A stretch of 60,637 nucleotides of DNA from CAZEQL01 sp964514415 (GTDB lineage Bacteria > Chloroflexota > Dehalococcoidia > GIF9 > AB-539-J10), in assembly GCA_964514415.1 (NCBI GenBank), contig CAZEQL010000002.1:1-60637 (forward strand), in the 5' to 3' direction. Shown here piece by piece: positions 45,611-55,104 of the stretch. The notes below the pieces were generated by a model, which saw nothing but the letters and a program-made list of their open reading frames with translations, searched no databases and was not told where the DNA came from. The number at the start of each line of letters is the position of its first letter. Position 1 is the first letter of the stretch. Made by a program: the position numbers and the translations under genes.

Positions 45611-46828
45611 TCAAGCAATTTCTATCTTAAAGGCTTTATGTAAAGCTTGAACAGCCTCCTTGCCCTTGTCCTCAGAAACAATGCAAGTTATCCTTATCTC
45701 CGAGGTGGTGATTAACTGAATATTAATGCCTTCCTCGTAAAGTGTGCGAAACATTTTAGCAGCATAGCCCGGCGTGTCTTGCATGCCTGTACCTACAATG
45801 CTAACCTTCGCTAACCTGGAGTCAATGATACATTGCTTGCCCCCCACAGATTTAGCCACAGGCTCCACAATGGACATCGCTTTAGTTAATTCATTTCGAG
45901 CTACTGTAAAGGTAAGGTCAGTGATATTCTCAACGCTGGCATTCTGGACAATGGTATCTACACTTATATTAGCTCTTGCCAGAGGCTCAAAGATTGCTGC
46001 AGAGATACCAGGATGGTCAGGAACACCAATAATAGTGATTTTAGCTACATTGGTATCCAGGGCAACGCCCCTAACCTTATTTTTTACTTCCATAGATGCC
46101 TCCTTGCAAATGATAGTCCCCTCGCTGTCGCTAAAACTGGAAGCCACCAGAATAGGCACATTATACAACTCGCCTAGCTCTACCGCTCTGGAATGTATTA
46201 CCTTGGCTCCATAACTAGCCAATTCCAGCATTTCTTCATAGCCGATCTCCTTTAATTTGCGCGCTTCAGGAACAACTCGAGGGTCAGCAGTATAGACACC
46301 CTCAACATCAGTGTAGATTTGGCATATCTCAGCACCCAAGCTGGCAGCAATGGCAACTGCTGTAGTATCAGAACCACCTCGGCCCAAGGTAGTAATATCC
46401 ATATCTTGAGTAACGCCTTGAAATCCAGCTACAATAACGATATTACCTTCCTCCAATTCATTGACAATGCGCTCAGGGCCAACACGAAGAATCCGAGCTC
46501 GACTATAGCTAGAATCAGTTTGGATGCCCGCTTGAGCACCGGTAAGACTGACTGCCTTGTAGCCCAAATTTTCCAGAGCCATGGCCAAAAGAGTACTGGA
46601 AATTAGCTCACCAGTAGAAAGTAGAACATCAAGCTCTCGCTCTTTCGGCTGTTCACTAATTTGATAAGCCGTTTTGATAAGTTCATCAGTGGTATCCCCC
46701 ATTGCTGAGACAACAACTACCACTTGATTTCCTTCGTCCTTAGCTCTGGCTACGCGGCGAGCTACACTTTTGATTTTCTCACTATCCGCAACTGAGCTGC
46801 CACCATATTTTTGAACTATCAGTGCCAT
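45611..46828 (-). CDS. lysC: Aspartate kinase
   Basis: 405 residues. It opens VQKYGGSSVADSEKI, has STGELISSTLLA and the GRGGSDTTAVAIAASLGA motif, and ends with tandem ACT domains (ITIIGVPDHPGISAAIFEPL, VSIVGTGMQDTPGYAAKMF) that sense lysine and/or threonine. It starts the aspartate family pathway. The next enzyme, Asd, is encoded about 3.5 kb away on the other strand. Confidence 0.97.
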   Translation of the reverse strand: MALIVQKYGGSSVADSEKIKSVARRVARAKDEGNQVVVVVSAMGDTTDELIKTAYQISEQPKERELDVLLSTGELISSTLLAMALENLGYKAVSLTGAQAGIQTDSSYSRARILRVGPERIVNELEEGNIVIVAGFQGVTQDMDITTLGRGGSDTTAVAIAASLGAEICQIYTDVEGVYTADPRVVPEARKLKEIGYEEMLELASYGAKVIHSRAVELGELYNVPILVASSFSDSEGTIICKEASMEVKNKVRGVALDTNVAKITIIGVPDHPGISAAIFEPLARANISVDTIVQNASVENITDLTFTVARNELTKAMSIVEPVAKSVGGKQCIIDSRLAKVSIVGTGMQDTPGYAAKMFRTLYEEGINIQLITTSEIRITCIVSEDKGKEAVQALHKAFKIEIA

Positions 46829-46848
46829 ATCTCCCCCACTACTTACTT

Positions 46849-48033
46849 TTACTTTATCAGCCTGCTCACAAGAGTATGCCCTTCCTCAATGAAAACGCCC
46901 GTTTTTTCAGCCTCAGCCTCGGTAAACTTCTTCGCCCCGCTAGATATAAACCCTGGACCCCACAGCACAAATGGAACTGGCTCATCAGTATGAGTCTGAA
47001 CCTCAATTGGCGTGGGATGGTCAGGCATAATTAACACTCGAAGCTCATCTTTATCCCAGGTACGGAGTTGGCTCACCACCTCTTTGTCTATCTCCTGGAT
47101 GGCCCTCATTTTGTCACCAATGGAACCAGCATGACCAGCCTCATCCGGTGCTTCCACATGAATAACTACCAAATCCTGTTCTTCAAGCGATCCCAAGGCT
47201 CCGACCGCCTGTGCAGCATAATCATTGTCTGAACCATCAGTTACACCAGGGACATATAATATTTCTGCCCCTATCATTTTGGCTAAGCCTCGCAAAATAT
47301 CAACTCCAGATGTCACGACAGTGTCAAGACCATAAATTTCCTTAAATGCTGGCATATCAGGTATTTTACCACTGCCCCAGAAAAGCCATATCATTGTAGC
47401 TGGAATATTGCCGCGAGACATACGCTCCACGTTTACAGGATGCTCCCGAAGCACGCCATCCGAGCGCACCATGAGGTCTCTCAACAGGTCACTTCCTGAA
47501 CCATGAGGAAGAAATTCCTGAAAGGGTTTGCCAGGGATATCATGCGGAGGAGTGCAGACAGCCAGAAGGGTGTCCTCCCTCCCTTTTATCTTGCATACAT
47601 GTCTATAGCTGACGCCGGGGTAAAAGTGCACCTTATCGCTGCCAAGCTTCTCATTTAGAGCAGCAATAAGAGACTGAGCTTCACTGGTGCTGATATGCCC
47701 AGCACTATAGCTCCACATCTTTCCATCGCGAACAGCCACTAAATTACAGCGGAAAACGACCTCTCCCTCACTAATGGGAATGCCCATGCTCCTGGCCTCG
47801 ATGGCGCTCCTGCCCCGATAATAAACCTTTGGGTCGTATCCCAGAATTGACATACAGGCGCAGGCACTGCTAGGCTCCATCCCGAGGGGAACAGTGCGGA
47901 CAAGTCCCACAATTCCTTCCTGTGCCATAGCATCCAGGTTTGGAGTGTATGCCAGCTCAAGACAGGTCTTCCCACCATGTTCAGGCAACGGCCAGCCCGC
48001 TGCCCCATCAATTATCAAAACGCAATACTTCAT
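46849..48033 (-). CDS. apgM: Archaeal-type cofactor-independent phosphoglycerate mutase
   Basis: 394 residues. The alkaline-phosphatase fold shows KYCVLIIDGAAGWPLPEHGG, PNLDAMAQEGIVGL, the nucleophile Ser in MEPSSACACMSILGYDP, and metal ligands in HVEAPDEAGHAG and IMPDHPTP. It interconverts 3- and 2-phosphoglycerate in glycolysis and gluconeogenesis. Length and motifs fit the aPGAM group rather than GpmI. It precedes lysC by 20 nt. Confidence 0.94.
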   Translation of the reverse strand: MKYCVLIIDGAAGWPLPEHGGKTCLELAYTPNLDAMAQEGIVGLVRTVPLGMEPSSACACMSILGYDPKVYYRGRSAIEARSMGIPISEGEVVFRCNLVAVRDGKMWSYSAGHISTSEAQSLIAALNEKLGSDKVHFYPGVSYRHVCKIKGREDTLLAVCTPPHDIPGKPFQEFLPHGSGSDLLRDLMVRSDGVLREHPVNVERMSRGNIPATMIWLFWGSGKIPDMPAFKEIYGLDTVVTSGVDILRGLAKMIGAEILYVPGVTDGSDNDYAAQAVGALGSLEEQDLVVIHVEAPDEAGHAGSIGDKMRAIQEIDKEVVSQLRTWDKDELRVLIMPDHPTPIEVQTHTDEPVPFVLWGPGFISSGAKKFTEAEAEKTGVFIEEGHTLVSRLIK

Positions 48034-48058
48034 CAGCCTTCGCCGCTAATCCGCAAGT

Positions 48059-48088
48059 TTGTAAATTGTAATTAAAGCATTTTATAAT
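48059..48088 (+). promoter_or_regulatory. Promoter of tRNA-Pro
   Basis: TTGTAA (48059-48064) and TATAAT (48083-48088) with 18 bp between, ending 12 bp before the tRNA 5' end. This is well placed to start transcription just upstream of the mature tRNA. Confidence 0.6.
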
Positions 48089-48100
48089 AGCTAAGACAAA

Positions 48101-48173
<73 letters not shown>

Positions 48174-48444
48174 TTAGTTTATTTAAACAGCGCTAATTGA
48201 CACTCTCTGCTAGAAGCGCCCATGTAACTCTACGCTATTTCATTTATGTGCTAGCTATAACACAATATTCGACATATTCTTAGCGCTGAGGCCAAACGTC
48301 CTCTCCACTGTTTCGTCCTTTCTCCAGCTTGGTGGAGCACTTTTGGCGCATATCTTTCTAATCTTGACATCAATCAGGCTATGCCATATTCTATACCTAG
48401 CAAAGCGAGGTATCAGTTACTAACACAGTCCTGAGCATTGCACA
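48174..48444. other. Spacer after tRNA-Pro
   Basis: No gene seen. The first 15 or so bases (TTAGTTTATTTAA) continue the similarity to the second tRNA 3' copy, which is followed by CTAATTTATTTAA at 51476-51488. Nothing else recognised. Confidence 0.4.
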
Positions 48445-49068
48445 ATGGAAGTGTTTTATTCGATATCATTGGCTGTGTCCGCTTTTTGCCTTGGGGCTTG
48501 TCCTTTCTCGCTATGGATCGGGCGATGGCTCCTGGGCAAAGACATCAGGAATTACGGAGATGGTAATCCAGGGGCAGCTAATGTCTTCCGAGCTGGAGGT
48601 CGCAAATCGGGGTGCCTTGCCGTAATTCTGGACATAGCAAAAGGTACGCCTTTTGTAGCTCTGGCACACCCACTCTTTGGGTTACCCGAAGTAACAGTTA
48701 TGATAGTAGCAGTGAGTGCGATATTGGGAAGTGCCTTCTCTCCACTACTTCACTTTAGAGGTGGCAAGTCGGTAGCCATTACTTTTGGGGTGCTGTTGGC
48801 GCTGCCTCAACATGAGCTGCTTATTACCTTTGCTGTCTTTATGTTCTTAGGTTTTCTTTTTATAGAAACTGCCGCTTGGACGGTCATGCTCGGCCCAACA
48901 GGCTCACTGGTCTATTTGGCAACTACCGGAGCAAGCTACTGGGAATTGTTATTCGTGCTAAGCGTGCTGGTAATATTAGCAGCAAAGCACCATTTCGAGC
49001 TAAAAACTATTCCTAAATGTAAAGTGAGACTCATCAGTTGGCTTCAGTCAAGGAGACATAAAACTTAA
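48445..49068 (+). CDS. plsY: Glycerol-3-phosphate acyltransferase PlsY
   Basis: 207 residues, five or so membrane helices. The signature motifs are present: RNYGDGNPGAANVFRAGG, DIAKGTPFVA, and LHFRGGKSVAITFGVLLAL. It uses acyl-phosphate to make lysophosphatidic acid at the membrane. It leads the segment between the two tRNA-Pro 3' copies and is followed 24 nt later by a glycosyltransferase. Confidence 0.93.
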   Translation: MEVFYSISLAVSAFCLGACPFSLWIGRWLLGKDIRNYGDGNPGAANVFRAGGRKSGCLAVILDIAKGTPFVALAHPLFGLPEVTVMIVAVSAILGSAFSPLLHFRGGKSVAITFGVLLALPQHELLITFAVFMFLGFLFIETAAWTVMLGPTGSLVYLATTGASYWELLFVLSVLVILAAKHHFELKTIPKCKVRLISWLQSRRHKT

Positions 49069-49092
49069 GTTGGCCATAATGGCAATAAGCGC

Positions 49093-50241
49093 ATGGTGTA
49101 CCAGGTAATAATAACCATCGGTTTGGCTATATTTGGGCTTAATCTTGTATTTAATTTGAGAGCTCTCAAGACGCCGCGCATAGATAGTAAGCTACCTGAT
49201 CCAGCTCCTCTTATCTCGGTTCTTATTCCTGCCAGAGACGAGGAAGCAAATATTGAGAACTGCTTGAAGTCTCTACAGAAACAGGACTACCCCAATCTGG
49301 AGATTTTAGTACTGGACGATAGCTCCTCAGATAACACAGCTAATCTTGTGGAGCGAATAGCAGCCACGGATGACCGTATTCAACTGGTCAGAGGCAAGCC
49401 TCTGCCCCTAGGCTGGGCCGGGAAGCCATTCGCCTGTTATCAACTTGCTGAGAAGGCCCATGGCTCCTGGTTATTGTTTGTTGATGCTGATACCACACAT
49501 GCTTCCCATATGCTACGCAGCATACTTTCCCTGGCGCTGGAGCGCAGGTGCTCTCTGCTCTCCGGATTTCCTCGCCAGCTTGCCGCTTCCTTCCCCGAGA
49601 AGGTAGCCATCCCCATACTGTACTTTATTATCCTGAGCTGGTTGCCACTATGGTGGCTTCAACAATGCAAAAACCCGAAACCATCGCTGGCTATAGGTCA
49701 GTTCCTCCTCTTTCCTAGGGAGGAATACTGGCGAATTGGGGGACACAGAGCTGTAAAGTCGAGAATACTGGAAGATGTCTGGATAGGGGTTGAAGTACAT
49801 CGGCATGGTGGCCGGCATGTAGCAGTTGACCTGTCGTCAGTGGTCTCATGTCATATGTACCACAGCTTGAGCGCGATGTGGGAGGGATTTATCAAGTGGA
49901 TTTACTCAGTGACAGCATTATCCGCAGTAGCACTGTTTGGATTGATGATAGCTGGCTATATTTTCTTTTTAGCCCCGTTCTACTGGCTTTGGAAGGCACT
50001 ATTTGTGGCAGCTTCTTCCACAGCTTGGCAGCTTCTGGTTACTCTCCAGGTAGTAATGATACTAGCTATGCGCCGAATGGCAGCCAAGCATTTCAAAGGG
50101 CCAATTGTTTCAGCTTTACTACATCCGCTCGGATTCTCATTCCTTTTTCTAGCCTGTCTCTATGCCGCTTCGCGCCGACTAGTTGGCGCTCGTGTGCACT
50201 GGAAAAAACGTCTGTATGGTGGCAAATCGGGGGTGGAGTAG
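49093..50241 (+). CDS. Family 2 membrane glycosyltransferase
   Basis: 382 residues. An N-terminal membrane anchor is followed by a GT-A domain: ISVLIPARDEEANIENCL, VLDDSSSDNT, the DAD metal motif in LLFVDADTTH, and later GHRAVKSRILEDVW. Three or four C-terminal membrane helices follow. It resembles CrtQ-type and hydroxy-lipid glycosyltransferases. Being next to plsY suggests a lipid acceptor; the sugar and acceptor are not predictable. Confidence 0.85.
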   Translation: MVYQVIITIGLAIFGLNLVFNLRALKTPRIDSKLPDPAPLISVLIPARDEEANIENCLKSLQKQDYPNLEILVLDDSSSDNTANLVERIAATDDRIQLVRGKPLPLGWAGKPFACYQLAEKAHGSWLLFVDADTTHASHMLRSILSLALERRCSLLSGFPRQLAASFPEKVAIPILYFIILSWLPLWWLQQCKNPKPSLAIGQFLLFPREEYWRIGGHRAVKSRILEDVWIGVEVHRHGGRHVAVDLSSVVSCHMYHSLSAMWEGFIKWIYSVTALSAVALFGLMIAGYIFFLAPFYWLWKALFVAASSTAWQLLVTLQVVMILAMRRMAAKHFKGPIVSALLHPLGFSFLFLACLYAASRRLVGARVHWKKRLYGGKSGVE

Positions 50242-50368
50242 CCACAGCCACAAACCGCATCCAGCGAAACTCCGGGTTGTGCGAGCAGTAGACCTTGCAA
50301 TCTATAAATTAGATGCTAAAACTTGCTATACTTAACTGTTTCTTTAGTTTTTGTGAGGAGATGTGACT

Positions 50369-51439
50369 ATGGTAAAAGTAGCAATCGTGGGAGCCACGGG
50401 TATTGTTGGACAGCAATTTCTCGTAGCACTGAAAGACCATCCCTGGATTAAAATCGCAGCACTGGCTGCCTCCCAAAGGTCAGCCGGACGCAGCTATAAA
50501 GAGGCGATAACCGATGCCTCATCAGGAGCCCTGCACTGGTTCTGTGAGGAGCCCCCGGTAGAAGAGGTTATGGAAATGCCAGTCCAGAATGCCGCCGAAA
50601 TGGATATCTCCGCCATAGATATCATCTTTTCCGCCATAGAGTCCGACGCAGCGAAGATTCTGGAACCGAAATTTGCCGTGGACAAACCGGTTATAAGCAC
50701 CGCTTCGGCCTTTCGCTACAATGACGACGTGCCCATTCTAATCCCGGGCATAAACTCTGAGCACGCCAAATTAATCGGTGTCCAGAGAAAATCACGGGGA
50801 TGGAAGGGCTTCATCACCCCCATTCCCAACTGCACCACCGCGGGATTGGTAATATCACTAAAACCAATCTATGAAGCCTTTGGCCTGAATGCCGTCATAA
50901 TGACTTCGCTGCAAGCTATGTCAGGCGCAGGCCGAAGCCCCGGAGTGTTAGGGCTCGATATTCTGGACAACGTCATTCCTTACATTCCCGGAGAAGAGGA
51001 AAAGGCGCAGCGGGAAACACAGAAAATTCTGGGCATTTTTGCCGGCGCTTTGATCAGTCCAGCAAAATTCGACGTAAGCTGCACCTGTACTCGTGTTAAC
51101 GTACGAGAAGGACACACAGAATCGGTCTTCGTCTCTACCCAAAAAGCGTGCGCGCTAGAGGACGTGGCAAGGGCGATGAGAGAGTTCAGTGGTGAAACCG
51201 GGCTGCCGTCAGCACCTGAGCACATGATAATCGTGCGGGAAGACCCATTCAGACCCCAGCCGCGGCTTGATCGCGATGCTGAAGATGGCATGGCCACCGT
51301 GGTCGGCAGAATCAGAAAGGATACTGCTTTAGAAAACGGCATCAAATATGTCCTGGTATCCCACAACACCAAGATGGGAGCCGCCAAAGGAGCAGTTCTT
51401 GTCGCCGAACTCCTTATCAGGGATGGGTATATCTCTTAG
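50369..51439 (+). CDS. asd: Aspartate-semialdehyde dehydrogenase, archaeal/fungal type
   Basis: About 356 residues from ATG 50369 (SD GAGGAG 8 nt before; a GTG two codons earlier is less well placed). NADP loop VKVAIVGATGIVGQQF, the catalytic Cys in TPIPNCTTAGLV and the later His in CTRVNVREGHTESVFV. It reduces aspartyl phosphate to the semialdehyde, following LysC. The motifs are those of the archaeal/fungal class rather than the usual bacterial one, and G+C at codon third positions looks higher than in neighbours, which hints at transfer. Confidence 0.92.
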   Translation: MVKVAIVGATGIVGQQFLVALKDHPWIKIAALAASQRSAGRSYKEAITDASSGALHWFCEEPPVEEVMEMPVQNAAEMDISAIDIIFSAIESDAAKILEPKFAVDKPVISTASAFRYNDDVPILIPGINSEHAKLIGVQRKSRGWKGFITPIPNCTTAGLVISLKPIYEAFGLNAVIMTSLQAMSGAGRSPGVLGLDILDNVIPYIPGEEEKAQRETQKILGIFAGALISPAKFDVSCTCTRVNVREGHTESVFVSTQKACALEDVARAMREFSGETGLPSAPEHMIIVREDPFRPQPRLDRDAEDGMATVVGRIRKDTALENGIKYVLVSHNTKMGAAKGAVLVAELLIRDGYIS

Positions 51440-51443
51440 ATAT

Positions 51444-51473
51444 TGAGGCCGGAGGTTCAAATCCTCTCGCCCC
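51444..51473 (+). repeat. Second copy of the tRNA-Pro 3' end
   Basis: Thirty bases (TGAGGCCGGAGG... to ...CTCGCCCC) repeat tRNA-Pro 48142-48171 with one mismatch, and the next dozen bases remain similar. There is no 5' half of a tRNA, so this is not a functional gene. It starts 5 nt after the asd stop. It has the form of an attachment-site copy left by integration or duplication at the tRNA. Confidence 0.85.
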
Positions 51474-51610
51474 AACTAATTTATTTAACCCTAGCTGCTC
51501 GATATCCTCTGCCGAGAGCATCTATGCTGCCCTACCCAAAAGTCAAACAACGCGTCAAAAAGTGCGATCAAATATGCTTGACTACGCATATCTAGGTGCT
51601 GTTTAAAAAT

Positions 51611-51660
51611 GTAGTTGCCTAATTTATTGGGCGCTTATGCCTGATATAGCAGGCAACTAC
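51611..51660. repeat. Palindromic repeat, GTAGTTGCCT family, copy 1
   Basis: GTAGTTGCCT (51611-51620) and AGGCAACTAC (51651-51660) form perfect ends; inside, AATTTATTGGGC and GCCTGATATAGC pair further. The left half matches the repeat at the end of obgE (58851-58872). REP-like non-coding element. Confidence 0.7.
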
Positions 51661-51806
51661 AAAATTCGGAGGTGATGTGCTTCCAAAATACCCAAAAATT
51701 GAACGGGAAATCAAAGTTAAACAGCCTCATTCACTTAAAGAGGTAAGGGGATAGAGATAAGAATCAGAGAGTTGCCTCTCAATGAGGGGCAGTCTAGACT
51801 TTAGTT

Positions 51807-52019
51807 ATGAAGTTGCCGGTAGTTCTTATGCCTGGAGAAGCTGAATACATTGTGGCTGAAGTGCCCATCCTTCCTGGTTGCATTTCCCAGGGCAAGACGG
51901 TGGAAGAGGCATTAGCCAACATCAAAGAAGCAGCAGTGCTATGCCTTGAGTGCATGGAAGAAGAAGGATAGAGACCAAGCGGCGAATACTCTATTGAGCA
52001 AATTGAAGTGGCTGCCTGA
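51807..52019 (+). pseudogene. hicB: HicB-type antitoxin with a premature stop
   Basis: From ATG 51807: MKLPVVLMPGEAEYIVAEVP then ILPGCISQGKTVEEALANIKEA, the standard small HicB fold. A TAG at codon 55 (51969-51971) stops it after ECMEEEG. The same frame then reads RPSGEYSIEQIEVAA, a typical HicB C-terminal tail, to a TGA (52017-52019) that overlaps the hicA ATG. So one substitution has cut the last 15 residues. The shortened protein might still bind. Confidence 0.75.
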
Positions 52020-52240
52020 TGCCAAAGCTGCCGATAGTCTCTGGAGATAAATGCATAAAAGCTTTGGAAGGGCTTGGTTACTATGTGGCTCGGGCTAAAG
52101 GTGCCCATGTAAGGCTTAGATGCCCAGGGCGAAAGCCTGTTACTGTTCCCAGACATTGAGAGCTAGATCCTGGGACCGTGAGGGCCATCATTCGGGTAGT
52201 GGGGATTTCGGTAAAAGAATTCATTGCGTTGCTCTTCTGC
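52019..52240 (+). pseudogene. hicA: HicA-type mRNA interferase toxin with a premature stop
   Basis: MPKLPIVSGDKCIKALEGLGYYVARAKGAHVRL then RCPGRKPVTVPRH (quoted in parts in this form: MPKLPIVSGDKCIKALEGLG, AKGAHVRLRCPGRKPVTVP). The catalytic His of GAH is present. A TGA at 52157-52159 follows RH, where the family continues with ELxPGTLRAII; the same frame does continue ELDPGTVRAIIRVVGISVKEF. The frame then runs on past the usual end, so the natural stop is also lost or displaced. The toxin is probably dead. Confidence 0.75.
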
Positions 52241-52282
52241 AAAGCAGAAGGCTTTGTCTTGAAGACCCTGGGTTTCGGCTTC

Positions 52283-53494
52283 TCATTCAACAAGTTCCAG
52301 TTTCTTGGCGAGGTATCCCGCAGTGCTCGCCTGGGCCAGTAACGTAAATAGAATAGCTACACATGTGGCATGCACGATGAAACTGGCATATTCCACATGT
52401 TGCGTTAGCAAAAGGCTAGCCAGCGCAGCCGGCATGACCCCAGTTTCCCGTGTCCAGGCGACAAATGCGGTCTCCTTCCACGACCAGTGTGGTTTCTTAA
52501 AGATTTTCAAGCAAATAACAGCCACCAAAGGTCTGATGGCAAAGACCAGCACAAGCGTAATTATGGCAGCACCATAAATATCCTGTGTTAAGCCGGCGAT
52601 ATCGATATGTGAGCCCAGTAGAATGAAGATAAACATTTTCATAATTTGAAAGATAGAATGAGAGAGCGTATGAGTTTCAACCAGATACTTGTGTTGAATG
52701 CTCAGTCTAAAATGTCTCATATTCCCTACCACTATCCCGGCAACGAAGACGGCGAGATACCCACTCTCGTTCATTTGATCTGCAAAATAGAACCCTCCAA
52801 GGACTGCAATGAGTATCGCCAGCGGAGTGAACTCATCTATCAGGTGCTCCCATCGTTTATTGATAAGGAGAGCAATAAGCAAGCCAACAAGCAGGCCAAG
52901 GATGATACTGCCAAGTATTTGCAGCCCAAGAAATTTCGCAATGCCGAGGGCATTCGAATTCACCTGGTTGATCTGCTGTAAGAGCAGAAAAACAAGCACG
53001 GCTCCAAAAGGATCATTAAAACCGGCCTCCCCTTCAATGAGAGTTTTCAACCGTGCCCGAATCTTTACTTTGTCAAAAATGGGGATCAGCGTGGCAGGAT
53101 CGGTGGGTGCGATGACAGCTCCAAGTAGCAAGCCATACAGAATGGGGCCAACTTCTATTAAAGCAAATGTACCTCCGATCGCAGCAGCGGTAAGTAAAAC
53201 CCCGACTGTAGCAAGGAGGAAAATGCTCACTCCTGTCTTTCTGAGTTCCTTTAAGTCAAGAGAAAGGCCCCCGTAAAAAAGAATGAATGCCGTTCCAAAG
53301 ACAACAACAAGTTGATTGGTCAGTGATTCCGGCTGGAGTACAATCCACCCCAAGCCACTTTTCCCAAGCAGTATCCCGCACAGAAGATATAGTACGACAT
53401 CAGGAAGACGGATGACCTTGGCTATTCTCCCGCTGATTATGCCAGCAACAAGCATAACCAGAACAAGGAGAAACTCTTGATGGACCGTCTCCAT
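52283..53494 (-). CDS. NhaP-type Na+(K+)/H+ antiporter (CPA1)
   Basis: 403 residues, about 12 membrane helices. CPA signatures: GAVIAPTDPATLIPIF and EGEAGFNDPFGAVLVFLL, where the ND pair is the ion-binding site. It exchanges monovalent cations for protons at the inner membrane. There is no long cytoplasmic tail or TrkA-C domain. Its 3' end borders the decayed hicA. Confidence 0.92.
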   Translation of the reverse strand: METVHQEFLLVLVMLVAGIISGRIAKVIRLPDVVLYLLCGILLGKSGLGWIVLQPESLTNQLVVVFGTAFILFYGGLSLDLKELRKTGVSIFLLATVGVLLTAAAIGGTFALIEVGPILYGLLLGAVIAPTDPATLIPIFDKVKIRARLKTLIEGEAGFNDPFGAVLVFLLLQQINQVNSNALGIAKFLGLQILGSIILGLLVGLLIALLINKRWEHLIDEFTPLAILIAVLGGFYFADQMNESGYLAVFVAGIVVGNMRHFRLSIQHKYLVETHTLSHSIFQIMKMFIFILLGSHIDIAGLTQDIYGAAIITLVLVFAIRPLVAVICLKIFKKPHWSWKETAFVAWTRETGVMPAALASLLLTQHVEYASFIVHATCVAILFTLLAQASTAGYLAKKLELVE

Positions 53495-53988
53495 AATAGA
53501 ACCCTTCCTTTACTCCAAATGCGACTCGTATTTCGTGCTTCGCACTTTACATAGCACGCCTCATTATTCGTGACCCGTAGAAAACTCCAGTTTCAATTCC
53601 CTTTCAAAGATTAGTTCTTTTCGCACCGCTTGTTTTAGCTTTAACTTTGTTCTTCACCCATTGATAACATCAGTCGAATTTTGGCTATTCCCTTCGTATT
53701 CCAAAGCATTTTATACTTTGAGCGCCACACACGGCGAAATAAAGTTGAACCTGAACCGCAGATGGACTACTGCCAACCCCCATTTCCGGAATGTGCTTTG
53801 TGCATAGAACATACTAACGCACACTGTCACCTACAGCTAGCGTCCATCCAGACGAACCTTAGGATAGCTTAACCTCCTCCACCTTGTGGGACTCTACTAC
53901 TTGCTATAGTGGCTGTCAATGCTACCATACGTCTCGCATCCATCAGACGTATCATTGTATTGAGCGCCTAAGCTTTGCAATCACAAGG
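53495..53988. other. Spacer
   Basis: Nearly 500 bp with no defensible gene, hairpin or repeat. A short open frame (53681-53872) lacks family features. A GTTTCAATTCC-like stretch near 53591 resembles the start of some CRISPR repeats but occurs once. Confidence 0.5.
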
Positions 53989-55098
53989 TCAGTAATCGTT
54001 CCCCAGAAGACGGACATTACCAATCCTTACCCTTTTTAGTCCTTGCGCCTTTGCTGCCTCCAGGCATTCCTCGGCGTGGCTCCTTGAGGTGGTAGGCAAG
54101 TCACGCATCATGAATTGGGGGTGAAAAGCTAGAAGGGAGTAAGGGATATCTGAATTAAGAGAAGAAATAAACCCAGCAATCTGGGAAACTTCTTGTTTAT
54201 CTACGTATCCCGGCACTAATAAGGTGCTGGCTATTAAAAAGGGAGGAGAGGGCCTCCTACGAGCATATTCGGCTAAAAGCTGGAAATTTTCCAGGGTTCT
54301 TCTATTGCTTACGCCACAAAGGGCAATGTGTAACCCTTCATCCCAGGCCTTTAGGTCGAACTTGATACAACCGCCAGAATCCGAGGCAATTTTGGCTGCC
54401 TGTCTTAATAGAGCAGGGTGCATAGAGCCATTAGTCTCCCAGCAAACGCGGAGAATCCTGCCCTTATTCCGTTGCCGCGCCAATCGCGCCACACGAATTG
54501 AATGAGGCAGTTGAGGCGTGGGGTCGCCACCAAAGTAACAAATGCATGAGGTTTGGTCATCAACAGCATCAATCAGCGTTGAGGCAGTAACCTTGCTTTC
54601 CTGTAATGCTTGGCTACGGAAGTGCCAATTCTGGCAAAATAAGCAATCGAACGAGCAAGCCTGGTAGAAAACAGCCAAGTTCTTGTAGCCATATTCTGGG
54701 CCATTGCGATAAGCAAATTGGGGATAGCCAGCTCCCGTGCCACCAGGACAAACCCAATCTGCCACGCAGTTGGTGGGCAAGGGATCGTAATACCAACTGA
54801 CGTTGGCTTTATCTGCCGTAACACCCTTGAGCTTGCCTCCTTCACTGTAGCGCAAGCCACAATAGCTTCTACCTCCTGGTGGCAAACGACATTCATTGAC
54901 ACAAATATGGCATTGTGGCCCCGTTTCGCTTTTAGGGGGATGAACGGGAAGGTTAAATAGCCTTCTAGCTTTAGTATGAGCTTCTTCTATCCTGGGCAAA
55001 ATTGCAGCAAAGTCCTGCCGAATACAATCGAGACATACCCCCAATGCCTGGGAAATAACACGAGATTCCTTACCACAATGCTGGCATTTAGCAAGCAA
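53989..55098 (-). CDS. AmrS-like radical SAM protein
   Basis: 369 residues. N-terminal zinc-type CxxC motifs (CQHCGKES, CLDCIRQD), then CHICVNECRLPPGGRSYCGL, and the radical SAM motif CSFDCLFCQNW (C-x3-C-x2-C). The plan resembles PflA-like/AmmeMemoRadiSam enzymes, including the YFGGDPTPQ and KFDLKAWDE segments. Substrate unknown. It follows fmt by 6 nt. Confidence 0.85.
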   Translation of the reverse strand: MLAKCQHCGKESRVISQALGVCLDCIRQDFAAILPRIEEAHTKARRLFNLPVHPPKSETGPQCHICVNECRLPPGGRSYCGLRYSEGGKLKGVTADKANVSWYYDPLPTNCVADWVCPGGTGAGYPQFAYRNGPEYGYKNLAVFYQACSFDCLFCQNWHFRSQALQESKVTASTLIDAVDDQTSCICYFGGDPTPQLPHSIRVARLARQRNKGRILRVCWETNGSMHPALLRQAAKIASDSGGCIKFDLKAWDEGLHIALCGVSNRRTLENFQLLAEYARRRPSPPFLIASTLLVPGYVDKQEVSQIAGFISSLNSDIPYSLLAFHPQFMMRDLPTTSRSHAEECLEAAKAQGLKRVRIGNVRLLGNDY

Positions 55099-55104
55099 GA
55101 CAAA

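Noticed and set aside
51444..51473. A second tRNA-Pro gene
   Set aside because: Only the T-arm and 3' acceptor strand are present; the 5' half is asd coding sequence.
52157..52159. hicA TGA as a recoded (selenocysteine) codon
   Set aside because: The family has no selenocysteine here, no insertion structure was seen, and hicB next to it carries a TAG of the same kind.
53585..53615. CRISPR repeat-like GTTTCAATTCC
   Set aside because: Occurs once, without spacers or a second repeat, and no cas genes are present.
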